Positions 18,194 through 64,000 of a stretch of DNA of 64,000 bases are shown here, one piece after another. The first letter of the stretch is position 1; each line of letters starts with the position of its first letter. The position numbers and the translations under genes were made by a program. This DNA comes from Euptelea pleiosperma. Lineage: Eukaryota > Streptophyta > Magnoliopsida > Ranunculales > Eupteleaceae. Location: contig CM068545.1 in assembly GCA_035048495.1 (NCBI GenBank), positions 19,998,741 to 20,062,740 on the forward strand. The letters are read 5' to 3'. The notes beneath the pieces were generated by a model. The model was not told the DNA's origin. It saw nothing but the letters and a program-made list of their open reading frames with translations, and searched no databases.

Positions 18194-20602
18194 TAAACGG
18201 TACACCACTTTCCCATCTGGCATTGTGACTTTGATTATGCGATTGGATGGTTTTTCGCATTGTTCTTTTCGGCTCCGCTTAGAACTGTTACCCGCTTCAT
18301 CTGACTTTGGCGCCCACTTTGGTAAAGGTATACTCATGATACGCTTGGGTATAACCTCCTCTTGGATTGCCGTCTCATCATAATAGATAGCATCGACCAG
18401 GTGTGCTTCCTGTGGACCGAACGGTTGTTCTGTGGCTGGGATCTTTAGTTGCTTTCCTTTGAGTACAGCTTTTAGGCATTGATGATATGTAGATGGAACA
18501 ACTTGATGGCGATGCAACCAAGGTCGGCCAAGGAGGACATGGTATGTTGTATTCCCATCTATGACGTGGAAACGAGTGGAAGCGCGTATTGGCCCAACAG
18601 CAAGGTCAAGATTTAAATATCCCAGCGTACGTTGAGATTGTCCACCAAAGCCATAGACTTCTGTTGGTAATTTGACAATCCGATGCCTTGAAATCCCCAC
18701 AGCATCGAGAGTGGTTGTTGGTATAAGATTAAGGGAAGCTCCCGTATCAATAAATGCACGAGTGACTTGCACGTCATGAATTCGTGCCGGGACATACAGC
18801 GGTCGCATGTGATCGGGCATGGAGCTGCACATATCAGAGGCAGTGAATGTGATGGCAGTGGGACGTTGCTTGGTGGAGGTGGTAGGTGGCAGATTATTAA
18901 TAAAAGAACATTGTGCTTGTGGGTTTGCAGAAGTGGCAGCAAGTGTCAGGGCAACCTGAAATTTTTGCGCTGGAGTCAAGGAAAGTTGTTCAGCAAGCAT
19001 CTTGAGAGGTATTGAATGCTGTAAATTTTCGGCTATATGTGCAAAATCTGGGAATGGTGGTTCAAGCATTGTCAATGTTTCAGTTTGCATATGATCCTTA
19101 TTTTCCATGGTAGAAGATGGTGCTACTTCAGTTGTACTTACAACGGCGACCGTGTGAGCAAGTATTTTGCCTTTATGATCGAGGAGTAGGTCGACGTGTA
19201 CTTCAGCTGGCGGTGCCACCTCAAATTCTAGCTCACCTGTTAAGCATTTCTGTTGAAAAATCCGTTTGAGGACTCGACAGTCGCGTGTAGGGTGGCCTAC
19301 ATAACGATGGTAATGACAGAATCGCGGATTAGCTTCATCTTTGGGTGTTGGGTTTTTTCTGACTTCTGGGAGTTGTATGACCTTGTCTTTTATCCAGGCT
19401 TCCAAGATTTGTTCCACATCCTCAATGGTGCATGGGTAATCGAGGACTTCTTCTTCATTACGCAACTCGCTTCCTTTCAGCCTTTTGTTATATTCCTTAT
19501 TTATTTTAGGGAAATCATTGCTTCGCTTCTGTTCGGAGCGAGTAGCCGCCATTGCATGCTGAGGCAGAGGTCGTCGATCCCTTTGGAGCTTCCACGTACG
19601 GCCCTTATCGTTCTGATCAAACATAAGTGGAATGGATTTCTCACTCTTTTTAGCAGCATTGTGTAATTCGGGAAAAGTGGATAAACGCAAGTTTTCCAAA
19701 TGTGGTTTGTACATCGGCAACATGCCCTCGATGCAAATTTCTACAAGCCTTGCCTCAGTGACTGCCTCATTGCAATCTGCAGCATAATCTCTGAAATATC
19801 GCACGAAGCTATTGAGAAGTTGGGACGCGCCTTGTCGTAAACGACCAAGGTCCGCAACGGTTACCTGTTCGGCAATAAAGAAAAACTTGGTGTAGAATGT
19901 ATCCACCATGTCGCGCCAAGATCTGATGCTATTTGGCTGAAGATTGTTGTACCATGTGTATGCTCGTCCAGTCAAAGACTTGGGGAATTCACGGAGTCGT
20001 AGATCATCATGAACTTGGTGTGTCCCAAGTGCTTCGAGAAATCTGGCAATGTGTTCGCGCGCACTGCCCTTCCCATTGTAAGAAGGGAACATCGGACTGA
20101 CGTAGCCTTGGGGGTAAGACTTGTATTGTAATTCAAGAGGGTAGGGTGGGCAATGTTCATATGGTGAACACCCATTTTCCTGCTTATACCTTTCTTGCTC
20201 CAAGAGGCGTGCCACGTCCTTTATGGTGACAAAATTATTGGAGTGACGATCTGAGGCTTCAGCGAGCGTCTCTTTATGTGGTTGAGTGACTTGCAATTGC
20301 TCTCCCGTCGCTGTTGCCATGGCCGAGGCTGTACGTGGTTCTTCAATGACTGTATTGGTTATGGGCGTTGTTTGCGTCATTGGTGGCCCATAATTCTGTT
20401 GGAGAAACGCCATCATCTCCCTCTGGCTTTCGATCAAACTTTGTATTGCCTTTTGCCATGGTGGCGATTTGTTTCCTTCATTGACACCTGTGTTGACATT
20501 TGGGATCGCCTCGGGTGGATTTTGTTCTTGACTTTGGTGTGTTGATCCTCTTCCGCTTGCGCCCCTAGGAACGCGTGGTAACCTTGATCGTGCTCTCTTC
20601 AT
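18191..20602 (-). CDS. Gypsy Gag-protease
   Basis: 803 residues from the ATG at 20602, the first in frame, 29 bp past the primer site. The basic N-terminus (MKRARSRLPRVPRGASG) is followed by a Gag core at about residues 175-290 (FPKSLTGRAYTWYNNL, WRDMVDTFYTKFF). A zinc-knuckle-like CHYHRYVGHPTRDC lies near residue 430; its second cysteine is a histidine, as is common in Tat Gag. The aspartic protease has FIDTGASLNLIP near residue 630. The frame is intact throughout, unlike pol. Confidence 0.92.
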   Translation of the reverse strand: MKRARSRLPRVPRGASGRGSTHQSQEQNPPEAIPNVNTGVNEGNKSPPWQKAIQSLIESQREMMAFLQQNYGPPMTQTTPITNTVIEEPRTASAMATATGEQLQVTQPHKETLAEASDRHSNNFVTIKDVARLLEQERYKQENGCSPYEHCPPYPLELQYKSYPQGYVSPMFPSYNGKGSAREHIARFLEALGTHQVHDDLRLREFPKSLTGRAYTWYNNLQPNSIRSWRDMVDTFYTKFFFIAEQVTVADLGRLRQGASQLLNSFVRYFRDYAADCNEAVTEARLVEICIEGMLPMYKPHLENLRLSTFPELHNAAKKSEKSIPLMFDQNDKGRTWKLQRDRRPLPQHAMAATRSEQKRSNDFPKINKEYNKRLKGSELRNEEEVLDYPCTIEDVEQILEAWIKDKVIQLPEVRKNPTPKDEANPRFCHYHRYVGHPTRDCRVLKRIFQQKCLTGELEFEVAPPAEVHVDLLLDHKGKILAHTVAVVSTTEVAPSSTMENKDHMQTETLTMLEPPFPDFAHIAENLQHSIPLKMLAEQLSLTPAQKFQVALTLAATSANPQAQCSFINNLPPTTSTKQRPTAITFTASDMCSSMPDHMRPLYVPARIHDVQVTRAFIDTGASLNLIPTTTLDAVGISRHRIVKLPTEVYGFGGQSQRTLGYLNLDLAVGPIRASTRFHVIDGNTTYHVLLGRPWLHRHQVVPSTYHQCLKAVLKGKQLKIPATEQPFGPQEAHLVDAIYYDETAIQEEVIPKRIMSIPLPKWAPKSDEAGNSSKRSRKEQCEKPSNRIIKVTMPDGKVVYRL

Positions 20603-20630
20603 CTTCGATTGTGTGTTTCAACAACTGTTA

Positions 20631-20649
20631 GTCCCCAGTGGAGTCACCA
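20631..20649 (-). promoter_or_regulatory. Gypsy primer binding site
   Basis: TGGTGACTCCACTGGGGAC on the minus strand, three bases inside the 5' LTR. It is the form used by Tat-type elements and likely pairs with a tRNA-Arg-type 3' end; the exact tRNA was not checked. Confidence 0.75.
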
Positions 20650-20652
20650 AAA

Positions 20653-21591
20653 TGTAAACAGAGAAGTTAGATTTAAGACTCGAATAAGATAATCAAATCT
20701 CTTTATTAGTGAATCACTTTAGAACACAAGCAACAAAGCTAGAAACAATATAAAAGAGGAATCCATTCCATCCGAGTCTGGAGTTCGGCGGACTAAGCGG
20801 TTCTAGAGACCACAAAAAGGGAAGATTAAGAAGAGAGGCTAAAAAGGAACAGTGTAGGAGATTAGGACAACACATAGGCTCCCCTCGGTCCTCCCTCTTT
20901 TCTTCAACCCCTTCCTCTATTTATAGTGGAGGGTTGAAGGCTAAGAGGGTATGATTGTAATTAATTTGACAATCATCATCGCCCATCTGTATCGTGCTAC
21001 GTGGATCAAAGGTGGCGCCGTCGTATTTGGATTACGACCCTTTGATCGGACACGTGACATGCTACAGTGCCTGTGTGCTGCCCAGACGGCAGTCGACCAA
21101 GCAAGTATCCTGTTCCCACGTATTCTAGTGGTTTTGCGAACAAGATTGCCCTTGACCAACCTCTCATACACTTACCCGCCAATCCTACGATTTATTTATG
21201 ACCCCCATGCTAGCGTGCGACACTAGCTAGCGTGCCTACCAAAAATAGAATTCCTATTAGCAGGTATGTGACCCTTGTGTGAGCAAGACTACCGTCTTAG
21301 CGCTATATGCAAGTACCAAATTGGCACTTTGTGACTGGAAGACATTGATATACCATGTTGTCTGACGTGCGGGCATCGTCTGATAGATACGTTGCGCAGG
21401 TCACGCCTGACGTGCGAGGTGCCGTCTAATGGACAGGTAGCTTGCGTCGCTGTCTGACGTGCGATGTGCCGTCTAATGGACAAGTAGCTTGCATCACTGT
21501 CTGACGTGCGAGGTGCCGTCTAATGAACAAGTAGCTTGCGTCACCGTCTGACGTGTAATGTGCCGTCTGTCTTTTGTTTGGGATATCTACA
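20653..21591 (-). repeat. Gypsy 5' LTR
   Basis: 939 bp. Its differences from the 3' LTR are concentrated past 21060 and are nearly all transitions. A TATA-like CTATAAATAG lies at 20926-20917 on the minus strand and could drive gag-pol. Confidence 0.93.
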
Positions 21592-21725
21592 AAGAGAAGG
21601 AAAGAACACGAAGAAAAGAGGAAAGCCTAATTAATGGATCATATGCTCTGATACCATGTAAAGTAAAATAGGAGTTTGAGACGAGGAAGAGGAAGGAGAA
21701 GAATAGAGAGAGAGAAGAGGAAGTA
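21592..21725 (-). mobile_element. Primer site and LTR start of the decayed copia
   Basis: The reverse of GCTCTGATACCA (21645-21656) is an initiator-Met primer site on the minus strand. LTR-like sequence begins at 21657 (TGTAAAGT). It matches the orientation of the gag/protease relic at 650-1160. The gypsy element interrupted the leader between them. Confidence 0.55.
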
Positions 21726-22824
21726 GAACTTGTGTCTTAAACTTCAACTATTCAACGCTCACAAATTTATTTTTTTTATAAGTGTAAACTTTATTGAAAA
21801 GCAAGAGGGCTTACAAAAACACCGAGGCTAGATAAGGTCGAGATGACCTACAAAAAGCCAAGGAAAGAAAGAAAAACAAAAGACCCCAGAAGAACTACAC
21901 AAGGGGACCCGAAGAGGTCAGTCCTTAGAGGTAAGAATGTCCATGCGAAAGATGAAATCCTCAAAAAATAGGCCCCGACATTCCACAAAAGCATTGGACC
22001 ACAAAAACAGCAGCCCCTTGATGCTAAGAATGATAGTCGTCGTGACCTCGCTCTTTCCGTTGAAAACCCTCGGGTTCCTATCCTTCCATAAACCCCATAC
22101 TATAGCGAAAGCCAATATCTTCCAAAGAATTCTGCCCCTAGAGGAAAAAGCCTTGGAACGCCAACTAAGAATGAGGTCTAAGAGAGATTCTGGCATCACC
22201 CAACACATTCCGAATTTGTTCAAAAATGAGTCCCAGATCTCCTTGGTTAACGCTCACAATTATTATATATACTAATGTTGTAATAAAGGTAAAAGTATAG
22301 AAATACCCGTCCTAAATTAACAAAGAGCAAACCCAGATTTACTTTCCTATTCATTTACAACTTTTGTGGCTCTTTCTACATGTTTCAAAAAAAAAAAAAA
22401 ACGAAGAGCATGCAACCTTAAGAAGAAATAGCAAAATACTAAGAAACTCTAACAAGACATTCATTAACTTCTTATTGTTTGGACTCCTTCAGTAGGGGAC
22501 TAGAACGAAGCATGTAATGTTAAACTTCAACTAGTCGAACTTGTGTCTTAAACTTCAACAAGTCGACCCTCACAATTATTATATATACTAATGTTGCAAT
22601 AAAGGTAAAAGTATAGAAATACCCGTGTTACATTAACAAAGAGCAAGCCCAAATTTTCTTTTTTCAATTCATTTACAACTTTTGCGGCTCTTTCCACATG
22701 TTTCAAAAAAAAACGAAGAGCATGCAAAGTTAAGAAAAAATAACAAGAAAAGTCTAACAAGATATTCATAACTACTGATTGTTTGGACTACTTCACTAAG
22801 GGACTAGAATGAAGCTTGTAATGT
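21726..22824. repeat. About 290-bp tandem duplication, first copy split by a LINE
   Basis: The segment starting GAACTTGTGTCTTAAACTTC occurs at 21726 and again at 22537. It runs through shared words (TACTAATGTTG, AAAGTATAGAAATACCCGT, GAAGAGCATGCAA, GGGACTAGAA) to about 22520 and 22824. The first copy is interrupted by the LINE at 21765-22248. Non-coding. Confidence 0.8.
21765..22248 (-). mobile_element. 5'-truncated L1-type LINE with 11-bp TSD
   Basis: The flanking duplication AACGCTCACAA is at 21754-21764 and 22249-22259. A T-rich run at the left edge is the poly(A) tail of a minus-strand insert. Minus-strand 22223-21918 encodes about 100 residues with LAFAIVWGLWKDRNPRVF, typical of the C-terminal end of plant LINE reverse transcriptases. 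Confidence 0.85.
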
Positions 22825-22971
22825 TATATTTCCTCCATCACAAAATAGAACTCTACAAACAAAGAAGGTTCCACAAGAAGACACAATGAATAAAAATCTA
22901 TGATTCAGGAGTGCAACTCAAGCAAAGTCCAGAGATTAGAATATGATTAACATGAAATATTCAAGCATTAC

Positions 22972-62123
<39,152 letters not shown>

Positions 62124-63200
62124 GATCAGGACATACATAGGCCTCGCAGCAGAAACGATGGTAGATCAATATGGAGAAGAAATGGAAAAGAAGGCATTTT
62201 TGGTCTCTGAAAATCCTTATGAAAAATAGCAGCAATTTAGAAACATACAACGAAATTCATCCCGTCTCACTTACGATATTTCCATCAAAGGTGTAGTCAA
62301 TGCCAAACCGGTAGCTACAGTCAAGTAATCGAAGTTCCACTTCCACCAAGACAAACCTCATGATCAGAGCATGCAAATTCAAAAGCAACCGTCTCGTGTT
62401 CATCAATAATAATTTCACAAACACCCGAACCCTCACAAATGCGAAATTCTTCTAAGAAACCCTTAAAATGCTAAAACCTTCACTTCAAAAATCTGTTCTC
62501 CAATCCAACAACAGCTGTGAAGAACAAACACCAACAATTCCTAATGGAACAACAGGAATTCGGAAACTTCAAATCCAAAACAGGGTAAGCATAAACATGC
62601 AGAAATAAAAGATATCTTCTAAACCAAATAAGATAAAAAAATTCAAACTTTGAAACTTCGAACTCGAACTCAACTCCTACTCCTCTAAAAGCACCGTCAG
62701 TAACCACAAAACCACAGTTCCCAACAAAACAACCAGAGCTCGGCATCAACCTGTGTTACTCTTTCTTCTGCAGATTCTCGGGGCAGAACAGCAAACCGAA
62801 CAAACCAAAAGTTTCTGAATTACAATAACAACAAAACAGAAACTCTCACTTACAAGCACTCGGCTTTGCAGCTCTCTGCAACAGTGGAAATGTCTCTCTT
62901 TCACTCTCACTCTCCTTCTTCAAAACCCTAAAGCTTCGTCAATTCTGAAGATTCGAACAGATGAAGAAACGCTCCGAATGGAAAAATCTCACAATCGGTA
63001 CAAGGAAAAAGCTGAAAAAGAGACTCTAACTCACCTGAATCAAAAGCATGGGATTCGTTCCGATCCTTCCGCCTGCTTTTTTTTACCAGATCTCTCTGCA
63101 ACTTCACATGAACTTCACGGGGAGAAAGAGAGAAAGAGATCTAGTCCTGACATTCAGCCATGCCTGTAAAACAGTGCGTCCGTTTAGTTCCAAGTTCCAA
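62124..63200 (-). promoter_or_regulatory. STI-like: 5' UTR of the STICHEL-like gene with likely introns
   Basis: No long frame. On the minus strand, GTAAGTGAG donors occur at 62274 and 62853. The first pairs with an acceptor ATTTTCAG near 62207 (68-bp intron), the second with CTGCAG near 62770 (about 84 bp). Short upstream ATGs exist. UTR introns are common in this type of plant gene. Confidence 0.45.
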
Positions 63201-63226
63201 CAGCTCGAAATAATAACGGAGGTTTG

Positions 63227-63235
63227 TATATATTT
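63227..63235 (-). promoter_or_regulatory. STI-like: Possible TATA box of the STICHEL-like gene
   Basis: AATATATAC on the minus strand; transcription would begin about 30 bp lower, near 63200, just above the purine/pyrimidine-rich 5' UTR. The palindrome TGACGTCA, a bZIP/TGA-factor-type core, is at 63271-63278, about 40 bp upstream. Confidence 0.45.
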
Positions 63236-63244
63236 TGGAAGAGA

Positions 63245-63620
63245 TGTGACAATCCATAGCTGACGCTTTTTGACGTCAGCTTGCACATTTTTGTTACTCA
63301 CCGCAGCCCTCTGGGCCCACTGACCGCATTGATGTTTAGCCTACCCCTTGGAGGATATACACACCAAAAAAACACCATTATTGTTAATCTATCGCCATTA
63401 GATTTTAGTACCTTTAATACATAATTTTAACCGTTGGATTCAACTATTTTTTGAGTACTAAAATCAACGGATAAAAATCATCAAACAAGCTGAATCTTGA
63501 CAAGAATGTCTACAAAATGGATGGGCTAAACATCCATGCGGTCAGTAGGACCAAATGGCAGCGGTCAGTAACAAAAGTTCGATAGCTGATGTCAAAATTC
63601 GTCAACTATAGCTTGTTCCA
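63245..63620. repeat. Long inverted repeat (MITE-like) at the promoter
   Basis: Arms of about 100 bp face each other at 63245-63348 and 63519-63620. Paired words include TTTTGACGTCAGCT/AGCTGATGTCAAAA, TTTTGTTACT/AGTAACAAAA, ACTGACCGCATTGATGTTTA/TAAACATCCATGCGGTCAGT. Similarity is roughly 75-80% by eye over the arms; the spacer is about 170 bp. Outer ends and a target duplication could not be set. Confidence 0.7.
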
Positions 63621-64000
63621 TCACGACCCTATATTTTTCATGTTCGAAAATACTATTAAAAAATAAAATAAAAAATAAAAAGTTCGAACTTTTAAACTTC
63701 AGTTCCGTAGCTTCTGTTCATAAAATCAATTTTTGCTCAAAAGAAGTCTTTTGAGCAAAAATGCTCAACGACGTCTGTACGACCCACGTGGCGCACTCTT
63801 CGAGACCATTGACCGTTGTATATTTGGCCATCCCTAGATTGCTAGATGGACTTATATACTATATAGTACTGAGTAAAACTTTGATAACAGAGGGCTGTCA
63901 GGGAAAACACTGACTACCACAGAGTTCTCGGCACGTACCCAAGTCAGTGTTTTGCAAGATTTTTTTAATTTTTTATTACAAAGCAAAAAAAAAAAAGGCA
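63621..64000. other. Upstream intergenic sequence with a perfect palindrome
   Basis: No gene. It contains a perfect 15-bp inverted repeat with a 2-bp centre at 63730-63761 (arm TTTTTGCTCAAAAGA) and an A run near the end. A second CACGTGG-type motif (CCCACGTGGCG) lies near 63783. Confidence 0.6.

Larger units (their letters stand above)
1992..21591 (-). mobile_element. Full-length Tat-lineage Ty3/gypsy retrotransposon with an antisense gene
   Basis: Two 939-bp direct repeats (1992-2930 and 20653-21591) are flanked by the perfect 5-bp duplication AAGAG (1987-1991 and 21592-21596). On the minus strand the order is 5' LTR, primer site, Gag-protease, RT and two RNase H domains, integrase, then a long 3' region, polypurine tract and 3' LTR. 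The second, plant-type RNase H and the long 3' region with an antisense gene mark the Tat (Ogre/Retand/Grande) lineage. By eye the LTRs differ at 10 of 939 positions, so the insertion is fairly recent. A 4.9-kb copia element at 8146-13044 is nested in it. Without that insert the element is about 14.7 kb. Confidence 0.93.

Noticed and set aside
21645..21656. tRNA-like sequence (reverse of TGGTATCAGAGC) at several places
   Set aside because: These are retrotransposon primer binding sites, only 12-13 nt long; no tRNA gene fold surrounds them.
1..22971. Search for the last exon of the STICHEL-like gene
   Set aside because: No minus-strand segment at 21592-22971 or 1-1991 gave a convincing C-terminal exon; the rest is transposon. 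It is left as not found.
62480..62749. 89-residue minus-strand frame upstream of the STICHEL-like start
   Set aside because: No motifs and it lies in the predicted 5' UTR with splice signals; treated as a chance frame.

Overview
This is nuclear DNA of a flowering plant, lineage not resolved from sequence alone. The evidence is GT-AG introns, plant LTR retrotransposons with initiator-Met tRNA primer sites, a plant mobile domain gene and a STICHEL-like gene. No prokaryotic or organellar genes were seen. Splice junctions and element ends were read by eye; a few could be off by a base or two.

Host gene. One ordinary gene is visible, on the minus strand: a STICHEL-like DnaX/AAA-type ATPase. Its promoter and 5' UTR lie at about 62.1-63.3 kb. 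Five coding exons follow at 62123-60051, 54214-53995, 48097-47549, 32032-31369 and 23035-22972. They join in phase to about 1,190 residues. The introns are 5.8, 5.9, 15.5 and 8.3 kb and are packed with mobile elements. The last short exon was not found. It probably lies left of the window, which would put the gypsy element at 1992-21591 inside another large intron.

Left third (1-21.7 kb). A truncated gypsy-type LTR (1-638) is followed by a decayed minus-strand copia element (about 650-21725). A complete 19.6 kb Tat-lineage gypsy element (1992-21591, TSD AAGAG) sits in that copia. It encodes Gag-protease, RT-RNase H and integrase on the minus strand. On the plus strand, antisense to gag-pol, it carries a spliced plant-mobile-domain gene with a coiled-coil C-terminus. 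A young copia element (8146-13044, LTRs differing at 1 of 191 positions) sits in the third intron of that antisense gene.

Middle (21.7-48 kb). There are fragments of several L1-type LINEs and another copia remnant holding two hAT-type MITEs. A Harbinger-like MITE abuts a retroposed 5S rRNA copy with a poly(A) tail and a 13-bp target duplication. Next is a deep nest: a LINE interrupted by a plus-strand copia (33549-45857). That copia holds a (TC)n array, a 307-bp TRIM, a hAT-type MITE, a gypsy LTR fragment, a solo LTR (37613-39720) and a complete minus-strand copia (39867-45294).

Right (48-64 kb). Introns hold copia remnants, two more hAT-type MITEs and a non-autonomous LTR element. The upstream LTR of that element is split by a 1,850-bp Mutator-like element with a perfect 9-bp TSD. 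Just upstream of the STICHEL-like gene, a long inverted repeat overlaps the likely core promoter.
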